64,000 nucleotides of DNA, taken from the NCBI GenBank assembly GCA_028715725.1, contig JAQURG010000018.1, forward strand, positions 1 through 64,000, given 5' to 3'. The DNA comes from Methylococcales bacterium. GTDB taxonomy: Bacteria; Pseudomonadota; Gammaproteobacteria; Methylococcales; Methylomonadaceae. The position numbers and the translations under genes were made by a program. The notes beneath the pieces were generated by a model, which did not search any database, was not told the DNA's origin, and worked only from the letters and a program-made list of their open reading frames with translations. This document shows, one piece after another, positions 41,813 to 50,103 of the stretch. Numbering within the stretch: position 1 is the stretch's first letter; each line of letters opens with the position of its first letter.

Positions 41813-42238
41813 TCAAAAAGGCTTAACCACCGCCAGAATGACTATGGCAAACAAAAATATGACCGGCACTTCATTCATCCAGCGGTAAAAAATATGGCTA
41901 TGTCGATTGCGGTCATATTTAAAATCCCTTAGCCATATCCCGCAGAAATAATGATAAACCAGCATGAGTACAAGCAGCGTCAGTTTCACATGCAGCCAGC
42001 CGCTGGCGGAGTAAAGGTTCCAGGCATAGTCGATCAGCATCCAGATGCCGAAGACAAAGGTCATTATCATGCCAGGCGTCATAATGCCGAAAAACAGCTT
42101 GCGCTCCATAATTTTAAAACGTTCATTGCTGATGTCATCGGAGCTCATCGCGTGATAAACATACAGACGCGGCAGATAAAACAGACCGGCAAACCAGGTG
42201 ATCATAAAAATCAGGTGTAAAGCTTTTAACCACAGCAT
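41813..42238 (-). CDS. hemJ: Protoporphyrinogen IX oxidase HemJ
   Basis: A 141-residue, four-helix membrane protein of the UPF0093/HemJ family, which oxidises protoporphyrinogen IX to protoporphyrin IX in bacteria lacking HemG and HemY. The invariant N-terminal LKALHLIFMITWFAGLFYLPRL (with the conserved His) and GIMTPGMIMTFVFG near residue 51 identify it. The hydrophobic pattern fits four transmembrane helices. It lies three bases downstream of the TlpA-like gene, so the two share an operon. Confidence 0.94.
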   Translation of the reverse strand: MLWLKALHLIFMITWFAGLFYLPRLYVYHAMSSDDISNERFKIMERKLFFGIMTPGMIMTFVFGIWMLIDYAWNLYSASGWLHVKLTLLVLMLVYHYFCGIWLRDFKYDRNRHSHIFYRWMNEVPVIFLFAIVILAVVKPF

Positions 42239-42241
42239 GGC

Positions 42242-42736
42242 TTATCCTTTTAACAGAAGTTCAATTCGGGATTTCATGTCAGCAATATCAAAAGGGCCTG
42301 TCTTCTTTAAGACAAACGATCCTTCAGGGCTGATTAAAAAAGTACTGGGGGTAAGCTGCACGTCACCGAATGCGCGGGCAAGTTCTGCTGTTAAATCAAG
42401 CGCCACATCATAAGGCAACTGTTGATTTTCAGTCATAGTGACGACATGATTGGGCGGGTCGTAATACATGGCAACGGCTATGATTTCAAGGCCTTGCTTA
42501 TGATATTGCGCATAAAGATCAACCAGGTGCGGAATTTCTTTCATGCAGGCAGGGCAGTCGGTTGCCCAGAATGTGACGATTACGGGTTTGCCGCGTAAGT
42601 CTTTCAGAGCAATTTTTTTGCCGGTGATAGTGGTAAATTTCACATCGGGTATTCTTGCAGAGAACCGGCTCATTGCGTTTATTGAAATGACTGCCAGCGC
42701 TAGTGTCAGAGAAGCTAATAGAACGAATCGAGGCAT
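42242..42736 (-). CDS. TlpA/ResA-like thioredoxin-fold protein
   Basis: A 164-residue protein; the start ATG 42736 gives an N-terminal hydrophobic anchor or signal (PRFVLLASLTLALAVISI) before a periplasmic thioredoxin fold. The redox motif ATDCPACMKE (CPAC) lies near residue 60, and the cis-proline segment LTPSTFLI near residue 130. This resembles TlpA/ResA proteins that reduce apocytochrome c or cupredoxin cysteines. Its partner is unknown; coupling to HemJ (3-base gap) suggests haem or cytochrome maturation. Confidence 0.83.
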   Translation of the reverse strand: MPRFVLLASLTLALAVISINAMSRFSARIPDVKFTTITGKKIALKDLRGKPVIVTFWATDCPACMKEIPHLVDLYAQYHKQGLEIIAVAMYYDPPNHVVTMTENQQLPYDVALDLTAELARAFGDVQLTPSTFLISPEGSFVLKKTGPFDIADMKSRIELLLKG

Positions 42737-42873
42737 GATAATTAGCGTGTTACGGGGAGAAAGAATAAATTGTTCAGGCACCTATAATAATGCCTTGCTC
42801 GGCAATATCGGGATTATAGCAAAGCTGTTAAACTATATGCTCTTTTTGATCTGTCATCTTTCTGCCCTATTTT

Positions 42874-43011
42874 ATGAAAAATTCAACTCAAATTAACGGC
42901 AGATTCGTACATAATCTGGCGACGGGCGCATTATTAACCGCCGCCTCCTTAACTAATTTTATTGCAGCAAATATTGCTGCTGTATATCGAGCGATCCAGA
43001 TTAACTTATGA
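42874..43011 (+). CDS. Small 45-residue protein coupled to the SerB-like gene
   Basis: An ATG at 42874 opens a 45-codon frame (starting MKNSTQINGRF) whose TGA stop (43009-43011) overlaps the start codon of the SerB-like gene as ATGA, the classic coupling arrangement. The peptide has a central Ala/Leu/Thr-rich hydrophobic stretch (LATGALLTAASLTNFIA) that could be one membrane helix, and a basic tail. There is no obvious ribosome site (GCCCTATTTTATG precedes), and I recognise no family. It fills the otherwise unexplained gap upstream of the phosphatase. Confidence 0.45.
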   Translation: MKNSTQINGRFVHNLATGALLTAASLTNFIAANIAAVYRAIQINL

Positions 43012-43649
43012 GTTTCGATGTTATTTGCTTTGACTGCGATAGTACCTTGAGCAGAATAGAGGGGATAGACGAACTCGCCAGGCGTGTGGGCATGGCAGAG
43101 GAAATGTCCAGACTGACCGATGCGGCAATGAATGGTCTCGTGCCTTTGGAAGCGGTCTATGAGCGGCGCCTGTCGCTCATCAGACCTGATCAGGACAGCA
43201 TCAACTGGCTGGCCGGTTTGTATATTGAAGAAATAGTCGACGGCGTTAAAGAAGTGTTTGCCTCTTTATTGGCTCAAGATAAAACGGTGCATATTATCAG
43301 CGGTGGATTGCGTCAGGCTATCTTGCCGCTGGCGCAGCGTCTGGGGCTGCCTGAAAGCCATGTGCATGCGGTTGATATTTATTTCAACGAAGACGGCAGT
43401 TACCTTAATTATGATCTGAATTCGCCGCTGGCCAGAACAGGCGGTAAAGCGACTATTGTCGGCATGCTAAAAACACAAGGTGGTTCTTTAGTGATGATCG
43501 GCGATGGCAAAACCGATTTGGAAGCCAAACAGGCCGGCGCTTATGTATTAGGTTTTGGCGGCGTGGTCGATAGAGCGATTGTGCGTGAGACGGCCGACTT
43601 TTATACGGCTGAGCCTAACTTGCTTTCGGTTTTAACGCATATTTTGTAA
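43008..43649 (+). CDS. HAD-IB phosphatase, phosphoserine phosphatase-like
   Basis: A 213-residue HAD hydrolase. Motif I is CFDCDSTLSRIEG (nucleophile D9, acid D11), motif II HIISGGLRQ near residue 96 with Ser, motif III Lys in GGKATIV near residue 146, and motif IV MIGDGKTDLEAKQ near residue 162. The pattern is that of phosphoserine phosphatases lacking the N-terminal ACT domain, and serine synthesis is the likeliest role; other phosphomonoesters are possible. Its start overlaps the small ORF before it. yebC follows 51 bases later. Confidence 0.85.
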   Translation: MSFDVICFDCDSTLSRIEGIDELARRVGMAEEMSRLTDAAMNGLVPLEAVYERRLSLIRPDQDSINWLAGLYIEEIVDGVKEVFASLLAQDKTVHIISGGLRQAILPLAQRLGLPESHVHAVDIYFNEDGSYLNYDLNSPLARTGGKATIVGMLKTQGGSLVMIGDGKTDLEAKQAGAYVLGFGGVVDRAIVRETADFYTAEPNLLSVLTHIL

Positions 43650-43700
43650 GCTTGAAAATTCAAAAAGAAATACATTTAACTGTTTATTTAGAGAGAAATA

Positions 43701-44447
43701 ATGGCTGGACATAGTAAATGGGCTAATATTAAACATCGCAAGGCCGGACAGGACGCCAAACGCGGCAAAATTTTCACAAAAATGCTGCGCGAAATTACCG
43801 TAGCGGTAAAAACCAGCGGTCCCGATGCCGCCAGTAATCCGGCTTTACGCACCGCAATTGATAAAGCATTGGGCGCAAATATGCGCCGCGATACTATTGA
43901 TACCGCCATTAAAAAAGCCTCCGGCGCGCTGGAAGGCGTTAATTACGAAAATATCCGTTATGAAGGCTACGGCCCTGGCGGTACAGCGGTGATAGTGGAT
44001 TGTTTGACCGATAATCGCAACCGCACCGTCGGAGAAGTCCGTCATGCTTTTACTAAAGCGGGCGGCAATTTGGGCACTGACGGCTCGGTCGCCTATCTAT
44101 TCAGCAAGGTAGGCATGCTCAGTTATGCCCCTTCCGTTGACGAGGATGCTCTCATGGAAGCCGCATTGGAAGCGGGTGCAGAGGATATCATCAGCAATGA
44201 TGACGGCTCTCTTGACGTTATGACCACACCGGAAAATTATCTGGCTGTAAAAGACGCCCTGATTGCGGCCGGTTTTGAGCCCGACAATGCCGAAGTCACG
44301 ATGCAAGCCGCAACGATGGCTGAACTGGATGCTGAAGATGCGGAAAAAATGATGCGCCTGATAGACCGCCTGGAAGATCTGGACGACGTGCAGAATGTTT
44401 ATTCCAATGCGGATATCAGCGACGAGATTATGGAAGGGCTGGATTGA
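43701..44447 (+). CDS. yebC: YebC/PmpR-family DNA-binding or translation-associated protein
   Basis: A 248-residue protein with the invariant N-terminus [14 protein letters not shown], the central [20 protein letters not shown] block near residue 93 and [12 protein letters not shown] near residue 120. Long described as transcriptional regulators, some family members have more recently been tied to translation of proline-rich stretches. A GAGAGAAATA element precedes the start. In many gammaproteobacteria yebC is followed directly by ruvC; here a reverse-transcriptase gene lies between. Confidence 0.96.
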   Translation: MAGHSKWANIKHRKAGQDAKRGKIFTKMLREITVAVKTSGPDAASNPALRTAIDKALGANMRRDTIDTAIKKASGALEGVNYENIRYEGYGPGGTAVIVDCLTDNRNRTVGEVRHAFTKAGGNLGTDGSVAYLFSKVGMLSYAPSVDEDALMEAALEAGAEDIISNDDGSLDVMTTPENYLAVKDALIAAGFEPDNAEVTMQAATMAELDAEDAEKMMRLIDRLEDLDDVQNVYSNADISDEIMEGLD

Positions 44448-44461
44448 TGAGTGGTTTAGGT

Positions 44462-44482
44462 TGGGCAACGTTTTTCTGCCCA
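44462..44482 (+). repeat. Short palindrome after yebC (TGGGCA / TGCCCA)
   Basis: TGGGCA (44462-44467) and TGCCCA (44477-44482) flank ACGTTTTTC. The stem can be extended by one or two bases on each side. It sits 15 bases past the yebC stop and might end the yebC transcript. Similar short palindromes are dispersed in many proteobacterial genomes, but no second copy was noticed in this window. It marks the left edge of the insertion holding the reverse-transcriptase gene. Confidence 0.4.
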
Positions 44483-44578
44483 CTACATTGATAAGTCCAG
44501 AATTATGGTGTGCAAGTTTTATGCAAGAAGACCAGCCCATTCTACCTAGCTATCCCTTGATCATCTAGGAATAAAAAA

Positions 44579-46744
44579 TTGATAGTACAGAAGGAAGATG
44601 TATTTGAAGAGAGTAATCTTGAGTTAGCATTTCAGAGATTAAAATTTGGCTCACGCCATCTTCACAAGCAGCTTTATTGGACTGCTCTTAAGGATATTGA
44701 GCCTTTTCGTAAAGACTATTTTCATCTTGTAATCGATAAATTTTCTAAGACTAAAAGGGTAGAGAACCATGGTGTAATCCGCATATATCTTCCCAAAAAA
44801 GGCGGTTTTGTTCGTCCAATTACCTATCTCGGGTTTGAAGCATTACTTATATACCAAGCTTTAGCTAACAAATTGGCAGAGCATTTCTATTGTGTAATGT
44901 CCCAAAACTACAACAAAATTACTTTTGGAAATCATTTTAATGAAAGCTTCCATTCAGAATTTATTTTCATGCCTTGGAAAAAACGGTGGAAAAGCTATCA
45001 AGATAATTCAAAGTCTCTGATTGAAGAGCGTAGTTATAACTATGTTGTGGATTTTGATATCGCTTCATTCTATGACAGCATTGACCATAAGCTTTTAACT
45101 GAAGTCCTTCGCAACCACTTGGACGAATATTTAATTGAGATACTTATATCAATTCTCCAACTTTCCCACTCAGACTTTAAACATATAAAGCCAGGTTGTG
45201 GATCAGGAATTCCTCAAGGGCCACTTGCGTCTACAGTTGTATCGGAAATATTTCTTCATTTCTATATTGACGAATATTTCTCTAAGCAAATACAAAAAAA
45301 TGAAATCGCATACATCCGATATGCTGATGATATTAGGATATTCTCTCAACAAAAGACAATAGCCAAGAAGTTTGTTACCGTACTAGATTTATTATGTAGG
45401 AATTCAGGTTTAATTCCCCAGTCATCAAAAGTTGGAGTAAGATTTTATGAAAACTCGAAAGAGTTGATTGATGAAGACGTTAAGAAATTTAGCCAATTAC
45501 AAAATCAATACAAAAAATCTGGAAAATTGAAGGAAAAGGATTCCCGCAAGGCTCTTAACTTAATGAAAGAAATGCTTAGAACAGGCGAGATAGACAAGAC
45601 CAAGTTTAGTTTTTATATATATAAGATCGAAAAAAACGATAAATTAAAAGAATTAATTTTAGCCAACATTGTGGATAGATATGAGTTTTCTGACTCTATG
45701 CTCTCTTATCTAAAAAAGCATTATTCTAATGATAAGGATGTTGTTGGGAAATTAGTGGAGCTTTTTATGGTTTATGATAACTTTTTCCTTGATTATCCTA
45801 TTTATTCATTTTTGGAGAAGTTTCGGACTGAGGTTAAATTTAATTCCAATCAGTTTTTTAGGCTGTTCAATCGTAAGGATACCGGCAAATGGTTATCTAA
45901 AATTTCTCTAATAAAGTGGGCGTTGCACTGGAAACAAAAAGAGGTATTAGATTCATTAAATCCAGATGATGTTGAAAACGTTTTGCTCAAAAGAGAGCTA
46001 TTGTGTGCACAGAGCGAATTAACAGAAAATTTAGACGTTAAACGTCAAAGAGAAATCAAAATGCTTAATGACGATCATTCAGATATGTCATTTAAATCAA
46101 TTTCTCTGATTTATGAAAGGTTGCTGTTTGAACCAGCACATGATTATTCAACCCCCAAAAATACAGGGAACCCAATAATAGAAAAGATTTTGAATGGGAA
46201 TAATCATAATCCGATTGCTGATACTTTAAGCCGGCGTGACGAAATCACGCTAAATACCACAGAATTATTCTCTAGTAATGTATTCGATGATGAGAATGAG
46301 TTTGAGCAACTGTCAGTTTTATGCAATTTTTTATTTAGCTATTACCACGACAAAAACTACCGACTTTTTATAGATAGTCTCGATCAATTCAATCATATAA
46401 TGGTAGAAAGGCTTTTCTGTTTAGAGAGAGGTAATAGGCCATCTGAAAATTATGGTGCTATTTTAAAAAATGAGAGTTTTATAAATACTGAAATGATTGG
46501 TGTTCGAGACGTGCTTCTGGAGATTCACTTACTTAGAAATGGTGAATTACATCCCAAGGACATAAAAACGGGAAAATTTCATTCTGGAGATAGGGCGTTA
46601 CAACAGAAAACTAGCGTTATAGAAAAACTATTTCCTGAATGGCTTAATGCAATCGAAGAAATTATATCTTGGCACTCTAGAAAACAGACTCTAAAAAAAA
46701 CAACGCCACACCAAAAAGCGGCGGGAGTTTATGATTGCAGTTGA
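44579..46744 (+). CDS. Reverse transcriptase-HEPN fusion protein, AbiA-like (candidate phage defence)
   Basis: A 721-residue protein starting at TTG 44579, with AGGA placed 8 bases before. The N-terminal third is a complete reverse-transcriptase palm: motif A YVVDFDIASFYDSID (D160), motif B GSGIPQGPLAST (209-219), motif C YIRYADDIRIF (D250, D251), then GLIPQSSKVGVRFY. Residues ~295-570 are charged and helical with no recognised domain. The end (~575-700) is helical and carries LLRNGELHPK, with R653-N654 and H658 fitting the HEPN nuclease Rx4-6H motif. RT plus C-terminal HEPN is the layout of lactococcal AbiA, an abortive-infection protein. No maturase, integrase, retron-type motif or template repeat is seen. 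It is AT-rich and sits alone between yebC and ruvC, 24 bases before ruvC. Confidence 0.88.
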   Translation: MIVQKEDVFEESNLELAFQRLKFGSRHLHKQLYWTALKDIEPFRKDYFHLVIDKFSKTKRVENHGVIRIYLPKKGGFVRPITYLGFEALLIYQALANKLAEHFYCVMSQNYNKITFGNHFNESFHSEFIFMPWKKRWKSYQDNSKSLIEERSYNYVVDFDIASFYDSIDHKLLTEVLRNHLDEYLIEILISILQLSHSDFKHIKPGCGSGIPQGPLASTVVSEIFLHFYIDEYFSKQIQKNEIAYIRYADDIRIFSQQKTIAKKFVTVLDLLCRNSGLIPQSSKVGVRFYENSKELIDEDVKKFSQLQNQYKKSGKLKEKDSRKALNLMKEMLRTGEIDKTKFSFYIYKIEKNDKLKELILANIVDRYEFSDSMLSYLKKHYSNDKDVVGKLVELFMVYDNFFLDYPIYSFLEKFRTEVKFNSNQFFRLFNRKDTGKWLSKISLIKWALHWKQKEVLDSLNPDDVENVLLKRELLCAQSELTENLDVKRQREIKMLNDDHSDMSFKSISLIYERLLFEPAHDYSTPKNTGNPIIEKILNGNNHNPIADTLSRRDEITLNTTELFSSNVFDDENEFEQLSVLCNFLFSYYHDKNYRLFIDSLDQFNHIMVERLFCLERGNRPSENYGAILKNESFINTEMIGVRDVLLEIHLLRNGELHPKDIKTGKFHSGDRALQQKTSVIEKLFPEWLNAIEEIISWHSRKQTLKKTTPHQKAAGVYDCS

Positions 46745-46768
46745 TACTGGCGACTTTTTTAAATAAAA

Positions 46769-47269
46769 ATGAGAATTTTAGGGATAGACCCCGGTTCAAG
46801 ACTGACCGGATACGGAATTATAGAAAACTCGCCGCAAGGTTATAAATATATAGCCAGCGGCAGCATTCGGATTAAGACTGATTATTTTCCGGATCGGCTT
46901 AAACAAATTTTTGACGGAATTCTGGAAATTGTCGATAACTATCAACCTGATCAAATGGCAATAGAACAAGTCTTTATGCATAAAAATGCGGATTCCGCGC
47001 TTAAACTGGGCCAGGCTCGCGGCGCGGCAATTTGCGCAGTGCAAGTCAAGGGTTTGCCGGTATTTGAATATGCGGCGCGGCAAGTCAAGCAGGCGGTAGT
47101 AGGGAAGGGAGCCGCTGATAAACTTCAGGTTCAGCATATGGTGAAAATTCTGTTAAATGTTCAGGGCGAGTTGTCTTTGGACGCCAGCGATGCATTAGGC
47201 ATCGGTATTTGTCATGCGCATTATCAGCAGACTGCAATCATGCTGGGTAAACAAGGTCTCTTGAGATGA
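46769..47269 (+). CDS. ruvC: Holliday junction endonuclease RuvC
   Basis: A 166-residue resolvase that cuts Holliday junctions symmetrically. The four acidic catalytic residues sit in RILGIDPGSRLTGYG (D7), MAIEQVFMHKN (E66), and DASDALGIGICH near residue 138. It is the first of ruvC-ruvA-ruvB; its stop overlaps the ruvA start (ATGA). Only 24 bases separate it from the RT gene upstream, so no obvious own promoter lies in the gap; transcription may pass through the RT gene or start inside it. Confidence 0.96.
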   Translation: MRILGIDPGSRLTGYGIIENSPQGYKYIASGSIRIKTDYFPDRLKQIFDGILEIVDNYQPDQMAIEQVFMHKNADSALKLGQARGAAICAVQVKGLPVFEYAARQVKQAVVGKGAADKLQVQHMVKILLNVQGELSLDASDALGIGICHAHYQQTAIMLGKQGLLR

Positions 47270-47871
47270 TCGGTTTTTTACGCGGTAAACTGGTGCATAA
47301 ATCGCCGCCATTTTTAATGCTCGATGTTCAGGGTGTCGGGTATGAAGTAGAAGCGCCGATGACTACTTTCTATGATCTGCCCGCTATCAATGAGGAGGTA
47401 ACATTGCACACTCATCTGGTGGTTCGGGAAGATGCTCATATTTTATTCGGTTTTATCACCGAAGCTGACCGTACTCTGTTCAGAACATTAATTAAGGTTA
47501 ACGGTGTTGGGCCAAAGCTGGCATTGACTATTTTATCCGGACAGAGCGCGGAAGAATTTCACCGCTGTATTCATGATAACGACACGCAAGGGCTGGTGCG
47601 TTTACCCGGTGTCGGCAAAAAAACCGCTGAACGTCTGATTATTGAAATGCGCGACAGATTGCCAGGTTTGGGCGCTTCAGTCATGATAAGCACCGGCAAT
47701 GCAGGCGCGATGGCGTCAGTCGTCGGCAAGCCAAAACAGGACGCTGTCAGCGCATTGTGTTCGTTGGGCTACAAGCCGCTCGACGCCGGCAAAATGGTAC
47801 AGTATATCAATGCTGAAGGTAAAAGTTGTGAAGACATTATCCGGCTGGCATTACAAGGTGGAATCCAATGA
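47266..47871 (+). CDS. ruvA: Holliday junction DNA helicase subunit RuvA
   Basis: A 201-residue tetrameric junction-binding protein. It starts with [28 protein letters not shown]-type OB fold, has the helix-hairpin-helix [13 protein letters not shown] near residue 75 and [16 protein letters not shown] near residue 109, and the C-terminal UBA-like RuvB-binding domain (residues ~150-201). It targets the RuvB motor to junctions. It overlaps both neighbours by four bases. Confidence 0.96.
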   Translation: MIGFLRGKLVHKSPPFLMLDVQGVGYEVEAPMTTFYDLPAINEEVTLHTHLVVREDAHILFGFITEADRTLFRTLIKVNGVGPKLALTILSGQSAEEFHRCIHDNDTQGLVRLPGVGKKTAERLIIEMRDRLPGLGASVMISTGNAGAMASVVGKPKQDAVSALCSLGYKPLDAGKMVQYINAEGKSCEDIIRLALQGGIQ

Positions 47872-48902
47872 TTGAAAGCGATCGACTGATAACGGCTCGC
47901 AGCCATACCGATGAAGAGCGGCAAGACCGCGCCATTCGTCCGAAACGTCTGGCCGAATATGTCGGACAGAAAGAATTATGCGCGCAAATGGAGATATTTA
48001 TCCGGGCGGCGACAGCGCGCGAGGAAGCTTTGGATCATGTGTTGATTTTTGGCCCTCCCGGATTGGGTAAAACAACATTGGCTAATATCATTGCGGCCGA
48101 AATGTGTGTTAAAATTCGCCAGACTTCAGGACCTGTACTGGATAAGGCGGGTGATCTTGCCGCATTGCTGACAAACCTTGAAGCCCATGACGTATTGTTT
48201 ATTGATGAAATACATCGCCTGAGCCCTGCAGTTGAAGAAATCCTGTATCCGGCCATGGAAGATTATCAACTGGACCTGATGATCGGAGAAGGACCTGCCG
48301 CCCGCTCAATCAAGCTGGACTTGCCGCCTTTTACACTGGTCGGCGCAACTACCCGCGCCGGTTTGCTGACTTCCCCTTTGCGTGATCGATTTGGCATCGT
48401 GCAGCGATTGGAATTTTACACGGTTGATGAATTGGCCAGTATTGTCATGCGTTCGGCCAAAGTCCTTGGTATTACTGTAGAGCAAAAAGGCGCCTATGAG
48501 ATTGCCCGCCGTTCTCGCGGCACGCCCAGAATTGCCAACAGATTACTGCGGCGGGTACGCGATTATGCCGAAGTAAAAGGTAATGGCACAATAACAGAGG
48601 AGCTATCCGTTCAGGCTCTGGATATGTTGAGAGTGGATAATAACGGTTTTGATGCGCTGGATCGCAAGTTGTTGATGACAATGATTGAAAATTTTGACGG
48701 CGGCCCGGTTGGGCTTGATACATTGGCTGCCGCTATCAGTGAAGAACGCGGCACGATTGAAGATGTGCTGGAGCCGTATTTACTGCAGCAGGGTTTTATT
48801 ATGCGCACGCCTCGTGGACGCGTTGTCACCCGGAATGCGTACCTGCATTTTGGCTTGCAGCCACCGAAACAAATAGGCTTGTCCGAGGATTTGTTTGATT
48901 AA
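47868..48902 (+). CDS. ruvB: Holliday junction branch-migration ATPase RuvB
   Basis: A 344-residue AAA+ motor. The Walker [12 protein letters not shown] near residue 62, Walker [13 protein letters not shown] near residue 110, sensor 1 [18 protein letters not shown] near residue 160 and arginine finger are complete, with a C-terminal winged helix (residues ~260-335). It drives branch migration with RuvA. Its start overlaps the ruvA stop. A palindromic repeat (48908-48954) follows within 10 bases. Confidence 0.97.
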   Translation: MIESDRLITARSHTDEERQDRAIRPKRLAEYVGQKELCAQMEIFIRAATAREEALDHVLIFGPPGLGKTTLANIIAAEMCVKIRQTSGPVLDKAGDLAALLTNLEAHDVLFIDEIHRLSPAVEEILYPAMEDYQLDLMIGEGPAARSIKLDLPPFTLVGATTRAGLLTSPLRDRFGIVQRLEFYTVDELASIVMRSAKVLGITVEQKGAYEIARRSRGTPRIANRLLRRVRDYAEVKGNGTITEELSVQALDMLRVDNNGFDALDRKLLMTMIENFDGGPVGLDTLAAAISEERGTIEDVLEPYLLQQGFIMRTPRGRVVTRNAYLHFGLQPPKQIGLSEDLFD

Positions 48903-48907
48903 TCAGT

Positions 48908-48954
48908 GTGGAAACGGCTTTAGCCGCGCTCTTCGTGGCTAAAGCCGCTCCCAC
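48908..48954. repeat. REP-like palindromic element downstream of ruvB
   Basis: Two inverted arms, GTGGAAACGGCTTTAGCC (48908-48925) and GGCTAAAGCCGCTCCCAC (48937-48954), flank an 11-base spacer. The right arm is repeated almost exactly at 56720-56735. Such GTGGGAGCGGCTTTAGCC palindromes resemble dispersed extragenic REP elements of gammaproteobacteria, which RAYT transposases mobilise. It may stabilise or end the ruv transcript. Confidence 0.65.
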
Positions 48955-49025
48955 GATGGCTATTTTTTGTCCGGGTTTTAGTATTCGCTCCCAACCTTAT
49001 CTTCGTGCCCTAACCTACAACAGCA

Positions 49026-49436
49026 ATGAAAATTAAAAAATTTATCTGGGCCGTGCGTGTTTATTATGAAGACACCGATGCCGGAGGCGTGGTGTTTTAT
49101 GCCAATTATCTCAAATTTTTTGAACGGGCAAGAACCGAGATGCTCCGGTCATTGGGTTATGAGCAGGACGAGCTCCTCGTCAATGAAGGCATTATTTTTG
49201 TCGTGAAATCTGTTCAGGTCGAATATCTTCGTTCCGCCCGATTTAATGAACAAATCCAGGTCAGCGCCGAGGTGACCTTCGCGAAAAAAGCCAGCCTTAT
49301 CTTTGAACAACTGATTACACGGGGTGATGATGTTTTATGCACAAGCATAATTCGCATTGCCTGTTTGGACGCTCTTACCATGCGTCCTAAAGCGATTCCT
49401 GAAAACTTACTAGAGCTGTTAAAGAATGAACACTGA
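49026..49436 (+). CDS. ybgC: Tol-Pal-associated acyl-CoA thioesterase YbgC
   Basis: A 136-residue hotdog-fold thioesterase. The catalytic YYEDTDAGGVVFYANYLKFFE block, with the active-site Asp, lies at residues ~13-32. YbgC hydrolyses short-chain or hydroxyacyl thioesters and starts the tol-pal operon in most gammaproteobacteria. It overlaps tolQ by 11 bases. Confidence 0.94.
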   Translation: MKIKKFIWAVRVYYEDTDAGGVVFYANYLKFFERARTEMLRSLGYEQDELLVNEGIIFVVKSVQVEYLRSARFNEQIQVSAEVTFAKKASLIFEQLITRGDDVLCTSIIRIACLDALTMRPKAIPENLLELLKNEH

Positions 49437-50103
49437 TTTATCCATTTTCCATTTACTCAAAGAAGCCAGTTTTGTTGTTCAATTTGTCATATTTTTGTTG
49501 CTGATAACATCAGTAGCATCATGGACTTTTATCTTTTCCAAGCGCAAGGAATTAAACCGGGCGGTTGAAATTACTGACGAATTTGAAGAGCAATTCTGGT
49601 CGGGCGCTGCATTAGCCGATCTTTACAGGAAACTGGCAGCCAAGGATTTTGAGCCGGAAGGCATAGAAAAAATATTCCTGGCCGGATATAAGGAGTTTTC
49701 CAGAATGCGGCAATCCGGCAATGTTGAACCCGGCGTGCAGGTCGAAAGCGCCCAGCGGGTTATGCGTATAGAACTGTCGCGTGAATTGGAACGATTGGAC
49801 GAACATTTGGCGTTCCTGGCCACAGTCGGCTCGACCAGTCCTTATGTCGGGTTATTCGGCACGGTATGGGGCATTATGAATTCATTCATGTCATTGGGAA
49901 ATGTTAAGCAGGCGACACTGGCTCAGGTAGCTCCGGGTATTGCCGAAGCATTGATTGCAACAGCTATTGGCTTGTTTGCAGCAATCCCGGCCGTAGTTGC
50001 CTATAACCGGTTTTCTACTCGACTGGACAGGCTGACGGGCCGGTATGAGTTGTTCGTCGAGGAGTTTGTTGTATTGTTGCAAAGACAGGCGCACAGCAAA
50101 TGA
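49426..50103 (+). CDS. tolQ: Tol-Pal system proton-channel subunit TolQ
   Basis: A 225-residue inner-membrane protein of the MotA/TolQ/ExbB family with three transmembrane helices (near residues 15-37, 130-155 and 165-190). TVGSTSPYVGLFGTVWGIMNSF and the APGIAEALIATAIGLFAAIPAV helix are diagnostic. With TolR it converts the proton gradient into motion of TolA for outer-membrane constriction at division. Its stop overlaps the tolR start (ATGA). Confidence 0.95.
   Translation: MNTDLSIFHLLKEASFVVQFVIFLLLITSVASWTFIFSKRKELNRAVEITDEFEEQFWSGAALADLYRKLAAKDFEPEGIEKIFLAGYKEFSRMRQSGNVEPGVQVESAQRVMRIELSRELERLDEHLAFLATVGSTSPYVGLFGTVWGIMNSFMSLGNVKQATLAQVAPGIAEALIATAIGLFAAIPAVVAYNRFSTRLDRLTGRYELFVEEFVVLLQRQAHSK

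Noticed and set aside
44579-46744. RT could be a retron, diversity-generating element or group II intron protein.
   Set aside because: No retron-type NAXXH/VTG motifs or adjacent msr-msd-like inverted repeats were seen, no template/variable repeat pair, and no maturase X domain or HNH; the C-terminal HEPN-like motif points to AbiA-type.
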